The position numbers and the translations under genes are program-made. Shown here one piece after another: positions 35,270-44,786 of a stretch of DNA of 64,000 nucleotides. Source of the stretch: Mycolicibacterium gilvum. Its GTDB lineage: Bacteria; Actinomycetota; Actinomycetes; Mycobacteriales; Mycobacteriaceae. The stretch spans positions 682,001 to 746,000 of the forward strand of contig NZ_UGQM01000001.1 in assembly GCF_900454025.1 (NCBI RefSeq). Direction: 5' to 3'. How positions within the stretch are numbered: the stretch's first letter is position 1; every line of letters starts with the position of its first letter. A model generated the notes under the pieces. It had not been told where the DNA came from. It worked only from the letters and a program-made list of their open reading frames with translations, and did not search any database.

Positions 35270-37498
35270 ATGTCCAACCCAGAGAAGGGACACGTCGGCC
35301 CACATCCGGGATCCGCCAGACACGAGCACGCCCCCCAGGCGCAGAGCCCAGCGCCCAGCGCCGAAGATCCCCACGCTGGGCACGGAGAGCATCTGGCTTA
35401 CATCGGACAGGATCCCCAGGCCGGACATGACGGTCATGATCGACATGCCGGCCATGGCGCGCACGGGGAGATGTTTCGCCGCCGGTTCTGGTTCAGCCTG
35501 GTTCTGTCGGTACCGGTGGTGGTGTTCAGCCACATGATCGCCGAACTGTTCGGCTACACCCGGCCGGACTTTCCGGGCATGACATGGATCGCCCCGATTC
35601 TGGGCACGGTGATCTTTGTCTATGGTGGCATGCCGTTTCTCACCGGCGGCTGGGCCGAGGTGAAATCGCGCCGTCCCGGGATGATGCTGCTGATCGCGAT
35701 GGCGATCAGCGTCGCGTTCGTCGCCTCGTGGGTCACCACTCTGGGGATCGGGGGTTTCAACCTGGATTTCTGGTGGGAACTGGCGTTGCTGATCGTCATC
35801 ATGCTGCTGGGGCATTGGCTGGAGATGCGGGCCCTGGGTTCAGCATCGGGGGCACTGGACGCACTGGCGGCGATGTTGCCCGACACCGCCGAGAAGGTCA
35901 CCGCCGACGGAGTCCGCGAGGTCCCTCTCTCAGAGCTGGAGCTAGGCGATGTGGTGCTGGTGCGTGCCGGCGCCCGGGTGCCAGCCGACGGCGCAGTCAC
36001 CGACGGCCGCGCCGAGGTTGACGAGTCGATGATCACCGGCGAGTCCAAGCCGGTGACCCGCCAGGTCGGCGATACCGTGGTGGCCGGCACCGTGGCCACC
36101 GACAGCGCTCTGCGGGTGCAGATCACCGCGGTCGGCGATGACACCGCCCTGGCCGGTATCCAGCGTATGGTCGCCGCCGCGCAGGCTTCCTCTTCGCGGG
36201 CGCAGGCACTCGCCGACAAGGCCGCCGCGTTTCTGTTCTATTTCGCCGCCGTCACCGGTGTGATCACCTTCGCGGTGTGGACGTTGTTGGGCAACCTCGA
36301 CTATGCGGTGACCCGCACGGTCACCGTCCTGGTCATCGCGTGTCCACATGCCCTCGGGCTGGCGATTCCGCTAGTCATCGCAATCTCCACTGAACGCGCC
36401 GCACGCGCCGGGGTGCTGGTCAAGGATCGGCTGGCGCTGGAACGGATGCGCACGGTGGATGTGGTGCTTTTCGACAAGACCGGCACCTTGACCGAGGGGC
36501 GACATCAGGTCACCGGCACCGTTGCCACCGCCGGGATCAGTGAAGAGCAGCTGCTCGCGCTGGCCGCCGCGGTCGAGTCCGACAGTGAGCATCCGGTCGC
36601 CCGGGCCATCGTGGCCGCGGCCCAATCACGGATGCCGTCCAGTGAGCGGGTTGTCGCTAACGACTTCCGGTCCCTGCCCGGCCGGGGGGTGCGCGCCAGC
36701 GTCGACGGCACCGACGTTTCGGTCGGTGGCCCGGCCATGCTGGCCGACCTGCGACTGTCGGTCCCCGATGATGTCAGCGCAGTGACCCGCGGTTGGGTGC
36801 AGCGCGGCGCCTCGGTGCTGCATATCGTCCGCGATAACCAGGTGCTGGGCGCGGTGGCACTCGAAGACGCCGTCCGGGAGGAATCGCGTCAGGCGATCGA
36901 CGCGTTGCACGCCCGAAACGTCAAGGTGGCGCTGATCACCGGCGATGCCCAACAGGTCGCCGATGCGGTTGCCACGGATCTGGGCATCGATGAGGTGTTC
37001 GCCGAGGTGCTGCCCGAACACAAGGACGCCAAGGTCGCCGAACTGCAAAAGCGTGGGCACCGGGTGGCGATGGTCGGCGACGGCGTCAACGACGCACCGG
37101 CGTTGGCCCGCGCCGACGTCGGCGTGGCCATCGGCGCCGGTACCGATGTCGCAATCGAATCCGCGGGGGTGGTGCTGGCAGCCAACGACCCGCGCGCAGT
37201 GCTGTCGATCATCGAACTGTCCCACGCCAGCTACCGCAAGATGTGGCAGAACCTGGTGTGGGCGACCGGATACAACATCATCGCCGTACCGTTGGCCGCC
37301 GGTGTACTCGCCCCGATCGGGGTGGTGCTGCCGCCTGCCGCGGCGGCGGTGCTCATGTCGGTCTCGACGATCGTCGTCGCGCTCAACGCCCAGCTGTTGC
37401 GCCGCCTTGATCTGGACCCCGCCCACTTGGCCCGGACCCGACAAGCCACTCGCCACATCCGCACCGACAGAGGTGCATCAGTCAGTATCGATGCCTAG
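35270..37498 (+). CDS. CopB-type copper/heavy-metal P-type ATPase
   Basis: 742 residues from ATG 35270 (AGGAG spaced six bases). The N-terminus is His-rich ([30 protein letters not shown]) instead of carrying an HMA domain. Core: actuator TGES in [10 protein letters not shown], transmembrane metal site CPH in [13 protein letters not shown], phosphorylation site [12 protein letters not shown]-binding [10 protein letters not shown], and hinge [15 protein letters not shown] plus a His-rich leader marks the CopB (P1B-3) subgroup, which pumps copper or silver out of the cytoplasm. Two decayed relatives are at 430-870 and 40186-44345, so this is the surviving copy. Confidence 0.92.
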   Translation: MSNPEKGHVGPHPGSARHEHAPQAQSPAPSAEDPHAGHGEHLAYIGQDPQAGHDGHDRHAGHGAHGEMFRRRFWFSLVLSVPVVVFSHMIAELFGYTRPDFPGMTWIAPILGTVIFVYGGMPFLTGGWAEVKSRRPGMMLLIAMAISVAFVASWVTTLGIGGFNLDFWWELALLIVIMLLGHWLEMRALGSASGALDALAAMLPDTAEKVTADGVREVPLSELELGDVVLVRAGARVPADGAVTDGRAEVDESMITGESKPVTRQVGDTVVAGTVATDSALRVQITAVGDDTALAGIQRMVAAAQASSSRAQALADKAAAFLFYFAAVTGVITFAVWTLLGNLDYAVTRTVTVLVIACPHALGLAIPLVIAISTERAARAGVLVKDRLALERMRTVDVVLFDKTGTLTEGRHQVTGTVATAGISEEQLLALAAAVESDSEHPVARAIVAAAQSRMPSSERVVANDFRSLPGRGVRASVDGTDVSVGGPAMLADLRLSVPDDVSAVTRGWVQRGASVLHIVRDNQVLGAVALEDAVREESRQAIDALHARNVKVALITGDAQQVADAVATDLGIDEVFAEVLPEHKDAKVAELQKRGHRVAMVGDGVNDAPALARADVGVAIGAGTDVAIESAGVVLAANDPRAVLSIIELSHASYRKMWQNLVWATGYNIIAVPLAAGVLAPIGVVLPPAAAAVLMSVSTIVVALNAQLLRRLDLDPAHLARTRQATRHIRTDRGASVSIDA

Positions 37499-37509
37499 AA
37501 GATCCTTTC

Positions 37510-37674
37510 GTGGCCGAACGCGGCGCTGTCGTCGCTGTCGCGGTGTTGATGCTGGCGGCCTGCGGAACCGCCCCGCCGCCGCGGGCACCGATTGCGATGC
37601 CCGACATCGATCGCGGTCGCGTCGGCCCGCGTACAGCATTGGCGCCGCCGCTGCTGCACGTCGACGCGGGGTGA
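37510..37674 (+). CDS. Small putative lipoprotein
   Basis: 54 residues from GTG 37510, twelve bases after the CopB stop. VAERGAVVAVAVLMLAAC is a lipoprotein signal with lipobox LAAC, followed by a short Pro/Arg-rich tail ending LHVDAG. No strong ribosome site is visible, so translation may be coupled to the ATPase. It may instead be a truncated remnant of a longer lipoprotein. Confidence 0.4.
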   Translation: MAERGAVVAVAVLMLAACGTAPPPRAPIAMPDIDRGRVGPRTALAPPLLHVDAG

Positions 37675-38681
37675 ACGGTGTTGGCCGGCACCCACACCGG
37701 AACGTGCTGCATCGCAGGCAGGGCGGGCACCGGACTCTGCAAGCGTGGCCTACCAGCGAACCTGCCCTACTTCCCACGCCGTCTGGTAAGGCAGATTCTC
37801 ACTTCTAGTTTCGTCAGCACAAGCACCGTTGTCGCGCATCCAATTCGGCGGTCGACTTCGCTGAGCCATTCGAGCGCCTGCCCATCGGCGGCCCTGCGGA
37901 CGGAATGCTGTGCCGACTTGCGGAGACGGTCACCGCGACGGTGCTTCAATTATGGGCGGCTCGCTTGCCCAACTTTGGGTGTTTGTGCGTGACGAGTCGC
38001 TACTGCAGTGTGCACAGTCCGCACACGGATCATCTTAGTATTGACCAACTACATATAGCTTGCAACGTCTATCTAGTGGCAGTGATGCGCTGAGCGGAAT
38101 GTTCAGTTGAGATTGAGCATGGCAACGTCGGGACGCACTTCCTCCAGGATGGGTTGAGGTGGAGAAGCTGACCGACTGGGCAAGGACGTTGGCCTACAAG
38201 GAAATTGCGGCCGCTTTGCTCGCGTTCGGCGTGCGGTGTGCGTCGCCGCAAAGGGAGCTAACTGTTACTGTGGCAAGCTCCTCGAGCGACCGTGTAGAGC
38301 TTTACCGAGCCAAGGGAGGGAGTATCAGCCGCGAACGAAGATGCTCGAATCACCTCTTTCGCAGAACCTTGACAGCGTCACACGCTATCGTCAATTCTCA
38401 TATAGCAGAGTCACTTCGGTAGTGCAGGGAGTGAAGTAACAGGCTCGACAAGGAGAGGCTGATGAAGCTAGCGCAGAGCCGGCGAGTCACCGGTCCGAGC
38501 CCTCCGGCGGCAGATGCCGCGTCCAGCCTATATGTCCGTCGGCGATTAATACGTGACTGCACTTCGGAGCAATGGCTAGTGCGAACTCCTTTGGTTCGGT
38601 TCGTGCACGGGCATAGCACACACGCACGTTTGCGCGGCAACGGGCGGTAGTCGGGGAGTAGCAATCGAGAGGAGACATGAA
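37675..38681. other. About 1 kb without a clear gene
   Basis: GC content drops in parts (37980-38400). One 62-codon frame at 38462-38650 has a good ribosome-like AAGGAGAGG in front of its ATG, but the protein (MKLAQSRRVTGPSPPAADAA) is not recognisable. The ribosome site of the next gene (AGGAG) lies near 38669. Confidence 0.4.
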
Positions 38682-39164
38682 ATGAATGAGGTTCTGCAAT
38701 ACAGATGGGTAAGACGGCGTCTGGGTGGGGCGACTACCGCTGTTGCGGCGTCGTGCATCGTAGCGTCGGTAGCAGCCGGAGCTGCGGTTGCGCAGCCACC
38801 GCCGCCGGATCCGTGTTCTCCGGCCGCCGTGATGCGCGCGCACGCTGCAGCGATGACTCGAATGGCTGACTATCTCGACTCCCGCCCCGACGTTCAACAG
38901 GTGTTTGTCGATGCCAGAAGCAAGGCCACACCCCAGGAGCGGCACGGCGTGATTCAAGCGTTCACCGAGAATCACCCAGACGTGGCTGCTGCCTTTCAGA
39001 ACATCCATCAACCGGTTAAGGATCTGAGTGCGAGATGCGGCTTGCCCATGGGCCCAGGGATGATGCCCGACGGCATGGGGCCCGGTGGTATGGCGCCCGG
39101 ACAGATGGGTCCCGGCGGCATGGGGCCCGGGCAGATGGCGCCTGGAGCGATGCCTGGGCAGTGA
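38682..39164 (+). CDS. Secreted MHB-type haemophore-like protein with Met-rich tail
   Basis: 160 residues. The signal peptide ends near AAVAQP. The MHB-like helical domain spans about residues 42-123: CSPAAVMRAHAAAMTRMADYL, RPDVQQVFVDARSK, FTENHPDVAAAFQNIHQPVK, CGLP, with the two conserved cysteines at its ends. A tail of about 40 residues then repeats MGPG/MAPGQM-type units with ten or so methionines. The family binds haem in mycobacteria; the Met-rich tail suggests an added Cu(I) or Ag(I) function. The ATG 38682 follows GAGAGGAGAC. Confidence 0.75.
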   Translation: MNEVLQYRWVRRRLGGATTAVAASCIVASVAAGAAVAQPPPPDPCSPAAVMRAHAAAMTRMADYLDSRPDVQQVFVDARSKATPQERHGVIQAFTENHPDVAAAFQNIHQPVKDLSARCGLPMGPGMMPDGMGPGGMAPGQMGPGGMGPGQMAPGAMPGQ

Positions 39165-39512
39165 GTCTTGGCGCTCGTCGCTTAATGACTACGCGGGAAA
39201 TGACAGTGGTGCGACGTGGCGTCACAACCTCTGAGCGCAAACTCGTCTTCGGTGGGTGGCTCTCTGCTCACCGGCGAGTATGGGCGAGCGCGGGCATACT
39301 TGAGCCGCTAGCGCGTCGCCGGCTGCGCCTGACGACCGGCGCTAGTTTTAGTGCGGTCAGCACCGCGGTCGCTCATGGCAGAAGCATCGCTTCCTCAGGG
39401 CCGGCGACCAGCAACGGCATGAATACGGCATTGCCCGATCGCGGCCGTAGAAGGCGTCGCTGTTGAACCCGGAGTGCTCGGCACCCGGCCTTTACCAAAG
39501 GGCCGACAATTC

Positions 39513-39529
39513 TACTAAGCGACTCAGTA
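39513..39529. promoter_or_regulatory. TACTA-N7-CAGTA dyad (putative operator, site E)
   Basis: The sequence reads TACTA AGCGACT CAGTA. First of two adjacent sites before the stress-protein gene at 39688. Confidence 0.55.
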
Positions 39530-39533
39530 GACG

Positions 39534-39570
39534 CTCCGCATACTACTAAGCTATTTAGTAGTATGCGGAG
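39534..39570. promoter_or_regulatory. Perfect 16-bp-arm palindrome containing site F
   Basis: CTCCGCATACTACTAA (39534-39549), a five-base centre GCTAT, and TTAGTAGTATGCGGAG (39555-39570) are exact reverse complements. The core 39544-39560 reads TACTA-N7-TAGTA. It lies 118 bases before ATG 39688. A terminator is less likely because no T run follows and no gene ends just upstream. Confidence 0.65.
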
Positions 39571-39687
39571 ACGGACAGCGTGTGGACAGTTTGTCGGCCG
39601 ACGCGGCGCCGGGCCGGTTAGCCAGGGCTGACCCGTCGGCATCTGGCGGCGAATCTCGATGCCAACCGGCCTCACCATAGGAGCACC

Positions 39688-40185
39688 ATGGACACATCTT
39701 CCGATCAACCATTCACCGGCACGACCAGCGGGGCTGCCGCTAGCTCCGAGTACCGGGTGATAGCCAGCTACCGCGACTACGCGCAAGCTCAGCGCGCAGT
39801 CGACTTCATGTCCGATTCAGAATTCCCGGTGGAGAACCTCCGAATCCTCGGTCACGATGTGACCACCGTGGAAGCCGTCATCGGCCGCCTGACCAAGGGC
39901 CGCGCCGCGCTCACGGGCGCGTCGAGCGGAGCCTGGTGGGGCCTGTTGATTGGGCTGCTGTTGGGAATGTTCGCCGTTGGCACCGCCTGGTTCGGCGTTA
40001 TGGTGGCTGGCTTGCTCATCGGCACCGTCTGGGGAGCGATCTTCGGGTTCGTCGAGCACTGGGCGACCGGTGGCCGGCGAGATTTCACGTCGATGTCGAC
40101 GCTGGCCGCTGAGCGTTACGACGTGGTGTGCACGCCGGCGTTCGCCGAGCAGGCCGCTCAGCTGCTGGCCACCATGCGAGGCTGA
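39688..40185 (+). CDS. General-stress-protein-like membrane protein (YflT/DUF1269 type)
   Basis: 165 residues. YRVIASYRDYAQAQRAVDFMSDSEFPVENLRILGHDV is the N-terminal ferredoxin-like/GSP17M domain. A Gly-rich hairpin of two membrane helices (LIGLLLGMFAVGTAWFGVMVAGLLIGTVWGAIFGF) and a C-terminal YDVVCTPAFAEQAAQLLA follow. Proteins of this layout are usually stress-induced; the molecular role is unknown. Two dyad operators lie upstream. Confidence 0.75.
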   Translation: MDTSSDQPFTGTTSGAAASSEYRVIASYRDYAQAQRAVDFMSDSEFPVENLRILGHDVTTVEAVIGRLTKGRAALTGASSGAWWGLLIGLLLGMFAVGTAWFGVMVAGLLIGTVWGAIFGFVEHWATGGRRDFTSMSTLAAERYDVVCTPAFAEQAAQLLATMRG

Positions 40186-40438
40186 CGACGCTGGCGGCGC
40201 TCGGGCTCGCGCAGCCACCTTCGCGGTGTGGTGGGCCCTCGGCGCCAGCGTGCAAACCGCGATGCTGTTCGCCATTACCGTGGTGGTGATCACGTGCCTG
40301 ACGCGTTCGGCTTGGCCACGCCAGTAATCATGGTCGGAACAGGACTTGGCGCCAAGCGCGGTGTCCTGTTCAAAAACGCTGCTGCACTGGAGACCTCAGC
40401 ACGCATCGACACCGTCGTCACGGACAACACCGGCACCT
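40186..40438 (+). pseudogene. P-type ATPase pseudogene, middle part
   Basis: The frame starts inside the protein ([20 protein letters not shown]). A one-base deletion in the metal site turns the expected TGCCCTGACGCG (CPDA) into TGCCTGACGCG, and the frame then continues [20 protein letters not shown] up to VTDNTGTL, where the phosphorylation motif DKTGT already reads DNTGT. The IS3 type B copy 2 begins right there. The 5' third of the gene is missing. The rest is at 43457-44345. Confidence 0.82.
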
Positions 40439-40467
40439 TGAACCGCCCCGGGTTTGATGCACACCGG

Positions 40468-41430
40468 TTACTGGTGCGCAGCCTCTGATGGGGCTGTGTT
40501 TGTAGCGTAGTAGACGGTCTCGTACTCGATGGGTGGGATGCGGCCCAGGCGGTGCATGAGCCGGTCGGTGTTGTACCAGTGCACCCACTCGGCGGTGAGC
40601 AGTTCGACATCGGTCAGACGGTGCAAGGGACCCCGCCGGAATGGTGAGTCGTCGCGGACTGCTTCGGTCTTGTACAGCCCTATGGTCGTTTCGGCCAAAG
40701 CGTTATCGAAGGCATCCCCGACCGTGCCGATCGAGGCCACAAGCCCGGACAGAGCCAGGGTTTCCCCGAACCGCACAGACGTGTATTGAGAGCCCGCGTC
40801 GCTGTGGTGAATAGTATTGCCCAACAATGGATTACCCTCGCCGCTTCGGAGGTGTGCGGCATGGCGGATCGCTCGGCGCACGAACCGGTCTTCCTTGCTG
40901 GCCGAGCAGGTCCATCCCACAATCCGGCCCGCGTAGGCGTCGATGGCGAATGCGGTGTACACGAACATCCCGTTGGACAGCCGTACGTAGGTGAAGTCCG
41001 CCACCAGCAGCACGTTGGGGGCCGGCACCCGGAACTGGCGCTTCACCAGATCGGCAGCCCGGTCGGCGGCCGGATCCGAGACGGTGGTGCGGACCTTCTT
41101 GCGGCGAGTAACTCCACGCCAGCCGTTGGTCCGCATGAGACGCTCCACGGTGCAGCGGGCCACCGCGATGCCCTGGCGTTGCAAGTGAGCCCACATCTTG
41201 GTGGCGCCATACAGCGACTCGGGCTTGCGCCGACCGTGCTCGTCTGGCTCGTAGAAGCCGGCCAGCACCTCGGTGATCACGGTGTCCCACAGCGCCCGAG
41301 CGGATGGGGGGCGGGTCAGCCAGGCGTAGAAGGTCCTCGGGGCGATCTGGCACCCGTGCTCAGTGAGCACGCGGCAGATCGGAGCGACCCCGAACCGAGC
41401 ACGATGCTCGGCGATGAACGCACAAATCAA
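40468..41430 (-). CDS. IS3-family OrfB transposase
   Basis: 320 residues, nearly the same protein as at 29112-30074 with scattered substitutions. rve motifs [25 protein letters not shown] and [15 protein letters not shown] are complete. The start overlaps the end of orfA by four bases. Confidence 0.92.
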   Translation of the reverse strand: MICAFIAEHRARFGVAPICRVLTEHGCQIAPRTFYAWLTRPPSARALWDTVITEVLAGFYEPDEHGRRKPESLYGATKMWAHLQRQGIAVARCTVERLMRTNGWRGVTRRKKVRTTVSDPAADRAADLVKRQFRVPAPNVLLVADFTYVRLSNGMFVYTAFAIDAYAGRIVGWTCSASKEDRFVRRAIRHAAHLRSGEGNPLLGNTIHHSDAGSQYTSVRFGETLALSGLVASIGTVGDAFDNALAETTIGLYKTEAVRDDSPFRRGPLHRLTDVELLTAEWVHWYNTDRLMHRLGRIPPIEYETVYYATNTAPSEAAHQ

Positions 41431-41738
41431 CGGTGTCGCGGGTCGCTCTCCCGCACGAAGAAACTTGTTGCCGCCTTGAGGATTTCGATGGTTTCCTCAA
41501 GCTCACGATTCTTGCGCTTGAGCTCCTTGTTCTCCCGCGCGATATCGGTGGGCACTCCATCCCGCTGGCCGGTGTCCACCTCGACCTGGTTGACCCACCG
41601 GCGCAAAGATTCGTAGGACACCCCCAACCGCTTGGCTACCGCGGTGATGCAGGCGGTGCGGGTGTCGTACTCCTCGGCATGGTCGGCCACCAGCCGTACC
41701 GCGCGGGCCTTGAACTCGTCGTCGTACTTGTTCGGCAT
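41427..41738 (-). CDS. IS3-family OrfA (HTH protein)
   Basis: 103 residues from ATG 41738 (MPNKYDDEFKARAVRLVADH). HTH and zipper as in copy 1. It is preceded by the IS end with the same leader as copy 1. Confidence 0.88.
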   Translation of the reverse strand: MPNKYDDEFKARAVRLVADHAEEYDTRTACITAVAKRLGVSYESLRRWVNQVEVDTGQRDGVPTDIARENKELKRKNRELEETIEILKAATSFFVRESDPRHR

Positions 41739-41803
41739 GATGCAAACAACCTTCCCTCGAAAGAAGGTGTGCATCAAACCCGGGGTGGTTCACCTTGACT
41801 AAG

Positions 41804-43456
41804 CCTCAATCCACCGAGTAGCCGGATGAGCGTCGGCTGAGGTGGCTGTTGCAGTTCGCAGCGGTTGTGAGCAGGGGTTATCGGCTGGTCTGCCCAGCTT
41901 TTCCTGTGTGCTCCGGTGGCCTTTCGGCGAGGGTCAGGTGGTAGCGAATTTTGGTGGGCTATGGCCGATGACGCTGCGCCACAGTCGCAGCCAGTGCTGC
42001 GCCCAAGGCCAGTGGCTGGGTAGGTGCAGGACGGGTCGGCGTTGGGGCCGGGCCAGTCGCGCCGGGATGGTGACGATCTTGCGGCGCAACGTAGCGCCGC
42101 GGGCCACCGCATGAGTGCCGCCGGCCAAGACGCCGGCAGCGCGCAACAGATTGTGAGCGATGGCCGCGCAGAGCACCCAGGCGGAGTTCGCCCCGAATCG
42201 TCCAGAGGGCATGTGGGCCAGCGGTCCGTCGATCAGGTCGGCGAACACGGTTTCGATGATCGCGTGCTGGCGGTGAGTGATGTCGGCGTCGACGGTCGGT
42301 AGGTCGGTGTTGGTGAAGAACGGGTGATACCGCCACGTCGGGAACAAGGCGTCGCGGAAGCGGGCGTCTTTGACCCGACGCACCACCAGGCGAGCGGTGA
42401 ACCGCTCTTTGGTGGATGCGAACGCGGTGTAGCCGATTTCAGCGACTTCGGCATCAGAGATCCACTCGCCGGTGTCGGGATCACGCACCGCGCCCGGATA
42501 TTTCACCGGCGTCCACGCGGCTTCGTCGATGGCATTGATGGCCCGGTCGATTGCAGCGTTGCGGGTCATCACCAGCGAGAACTGCGCACCATGTCGTCGG
42601 CAGGCGCCGACGACAGAGCGGTTGCCGTAGGACGAATCACCGCGCACCAGGATCGCACCGCTGGCCCCGGCCGCGCGAGCGGTGGTGATGGCCTGGGCGA
42701 CCATCCGGCCGGCTCCTTTACCGGAGCCGGTCCTGCCGGCCCGCAGGCGCATCCCGGCGATCACCGGTGCCGCACCAGGGGTGCTGATGGTGGTGGCCAA
42801 CGGTGACAGACCCTTGCGTAGGACCTGCTTGCCGGCGATCTTGGTGTGTCCGTATGAGGCGCCCTGTTTGGCGTGACCATAAACCGGTCGCAGCAGTGAG
42901 TCGATGTCGATGAACACCTGGGTCTCGGCGCCGGGCAGCACATCGACCCGCTGGCAGAGTGCAGCCAGATGCTCGCGCAGCACTGATTCGAGTTGGCGTG
43001 CGTGTCCGAAGGTGAACTCCCGCAACAAAGTTCCGATGGTCGATGGTGCGTACACACCGTCGAACAGTGTTTCCATACCACCCGAGCGCACGACGTCGAG
43101 GTCATCGATGCTGTCGGCGCCAGCGCACATCCCGGCGATCACCGTGGCCAGCTTCGGTGCCGGGTTGGCCGATCCCGACTTGATCTTCGGTGCGGGGATG
43201 GAGATCTTGTCGGCCAACAGATCTGGCAGTCCAGTCTGGGTGGCCAGCGCCATCACTGGCACCAGCCCTGCGCACGACACGAGATGCTCATCGTCGAAGA
43301 CCGCCGACGACGCCGCGAACCTATGGGACACTTGCACTGGAAGTGCCTTTCTGAACTGATCTGATTGATGCGTAGAGAACACCAATCTTTCCAGCTCAAG
43401 GGGCACTTTCCTCATTCCGACACCCCACGACCAGGCAATTCATCGGTGGATTCAGG
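41804..43456 (-). mobile_element. IS1380-family element
   Basis: 1653 bp. Ends CCTCAATCCACCGA at 41804 and, from 43456 inward, CCTGAATCCACCGA. 5-bp duplication CTAAG at 41799-41803 and 43457-43461. It inserted seven bases from the IS3 target in the same pseudogene. One transposase gene. Confidence 0.88.
41934..43337 (-). CDS. IS1380-family transposase
   Basis: 467 residues from GTG 43337 (AGAAAGG eight bases upstream); an open frame extends to ATG 43415. The start gives VQVSHRFAASSAVFDDEHLV, the usual IS1380 N-terminus. DDE_Tnp_1 catalytic segments: VFIDIDSLLRPVYGHAKQG (first Asp), ILVRGDSSYGNRSVV (second Asp) and the C-terminal RQHAIIETVFADLIDGPLAH (Glu). Complete. Confidence 0.9.
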   Translation of the reverse strand: MQVSHRFAASSAVFDDEHLVSCAGLVPVMALATQTGLPDLLADKISIPAPKIKSGSANPAPKLATVIAGMCAGADSIDDLDVVRSGGMETLFDGVYAPSTIGTLLREFTFGHARQLESVLREHLAALCQRVDVLPGAETQVFIDIDSLLRPVYGHAKQGASYGHTKIAGKQVLRKGLSPLATTISTPGAAPVIAGMRLRAGRTGSGKGAGRMVAQAITTARAAGASGAILVRGDSSYGNRSVVGACRRHGAQFSLVMTRNAAIDRAINAIDEAAWTPVKYPGAVRDPDTGEWISDAEVAEIGYTAFASTKERFTARLVVRRVKDARFRDALFPTWRYHPFFTNTDLPTVDADITHRQHAIIETVFADLIDGPLAHMPSGRFGANSAWVLCAAIAHNLLRAAGVLAGGTHAVARGATLRRKIVTIPARLARPQRRPVLHLPSHWPWAQHWLRLWRSVIGHSPPKFATT

Positions 43457-44345
43457 CTAAGGGTGAACCGGAGGTCACCGACGCCGTCGTCGAAGGCATC
43501 GCCGAGGACGAACTCCCGGCGCTGGTGGCGGCGGTGGAGACGGAATCTGAACATTTTACTGGCAGCGGCGATCGCGCGCTATGCCACCGAGCAAGGCGCT
43601 ACGTCACTGCCGCTCAACAATTTTCGAAGCGTGCCCGGACATGAAGCCACCGCTGACGTGGCCGGACACGTGGTCGCCGTCGGCAATCGCAAGCTCATGA
43701 TCGAGCAAGGCGCCGAGATAATGGACCGACGTGACGAACTGGCATCCAGCGGCCGCACCGCCGTACTGGTCGCAGTGGACGGTCGCGGTGTCGGGGTTAA
43801 TCGCGCTAGCAGACGCGGCCCGACCAACATCAGCTGCGCGGTCGCCGCTCTCCACGACATCGGAGCACAGGTCGTCATGCTCAGCGGTGACAACGAGGCG
43901 ACCGCCAGACGGATCGCTTCGCAACTGGGTATCGACACGATCATCGCCGACGTGCTGCCTGAGGACAAAGCCGCCCAAATCGCCGAACTACAGCGAGACG
44001 GTCGAAAGGTCGCCATGGTCGGTGACGGAGTCAACGACGCACCTGCCCTGGCTCAAGCCGATCTCGGTGTGGCGATTGGTGCCGGCACCGATGTCGCCAT
44101 CGAGACTGCCGACCTGGTGCTCATGCGCTCCGATCCGCTCGATGTACCCATCGCCCTTCGTATCGGCCGCGGGCACTCTGCGAAAGATGCGACAAAACCT
44201 TGGGTAGGCAGTCGGCTACAACGTCATCGCGATCCCTATTGCCGCGGGAGCGTTTCAGCCTGCATTCGGGCTCGTCTTGCGCCCAGAGATCGCCGCTTTG
44301 TCCAGCTTGATCGTCGCTGTCAACGCCCTCTTGGTAGCGGCTGAG
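43457..44345 (+). pseudogene. P-type ATPase pseudogene, C-terminal part
   Basis: It begins CTAAG GGTGAACC, giving K-GEPEVTDAVVEGIAEDEL, the continuation of DKTGTLTKGEP. ESEH is followed by a frame change near 43553, then FRSVPGHEATADVAGHVVAV, another frame change near 43797, [31 protein letters not shown], and a third near 44205 before GYNVIAIPIAAGAF. Three frameshifts plus two IS insertions make it non-functional. Motifs are those of a copper-type P1B ATPase. Confidence 0.85.
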
Positions 44346-44528
44346 CCTGCCCGCGCCAGCACCGGATCCCGCGCACGCACGCATGACGAGCGCGTTGGAA
44401 CGGACTTCTGGCGAGGGTCCAAAGGCCCTCGAACCGATTGCATACGCCTCTGTCGGCGTCTCTGCGTCTCAACCATCGTAGTAAGGCGCTGCAGGAGCAG
44501 CCGACGTTCACGAGGAGGTATTGCCGTG

Positions 44529-44786
44529 ATGATTTGGTACGGCGACGGCATGGGATGGTGGGGATACGCCGCCATGGGCATCGGAATGGTGCTGTTCTGG
44601 GCGTTGCTGGTCGGCGGGATCGTACTACTGATCAAACTCGCCGCCGGCGACGCGACCCAGCCAATCCGACCTCCACTCTCCGCCGAACAACTTCTTGCCG
44701 CACGATTCGCCGGCGGCGAGATCACCGAAGCGGAGTACCACGACCGCCTGCAGGTTCTGCGGGGCGCCCCTCGAACAACACCATAG
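44529..44786 (+). CDS. SHOCT-domain small membrane protein
   Basis: 85 residues from ATG 44529 (GTG 44526 is equally possible); GAGGAGG lies 8-14 bases upstream. Trp-rich start MIWYGDGMGWWGYAAMGIG, one membrane helix (VLFWALLVGGIVLLIKLA), then SHOCT domain LSAEQLLAARFAGGEITEAEYHDRLQVLRG. Same design as the product at 3419-3697. Its TAG stop overlaps the GTG start of the following PPOX-like gene, so the two are probably coupled. Confidence 0.78.
   Translation: MIWYGDGMGWWGYAAMGIGMVLFWALLVGGIVLLIKLAAGDATQPIRPPLSAEQLLAARFAGGEITEAEYHDRLQVLRGAPRTTP

Larger units (their letters stand above)
39165..39687. other. Intergenic with two copies of the 17-bp dyad
   Basis: No gene is visible. Sites E (39513-39529) and F (39544-39560) are spaced 31 bases start to start, about three helical turns, so a regulator could bind both on one DNA face. 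Confidence 0.5.
40439..41792 (-). mobile_element. IS3-family element, type B copy 2
   Basis: 1354 bp, the same length as copy 1 at 28750 and in the opposite orientation. Ends TGAACCGCCCCGGGTTTGAT at 40439 and TGAACCACCCCGGGTTTGAT from 41792 inward. 3-bp duplication CCT at 40436-40438 and 41793-41795. It has hit the P-type ATPase pseudogene inside the codons for DNTGTLT. Confidence 0.9.

Noticed and set aside
39534..39570. The 37-bp palindrome as a rho-independent terminator
   Set aside because: No coding gene ends nearby upstream, there is no T run, and the core matches five other promoter-region dyads.
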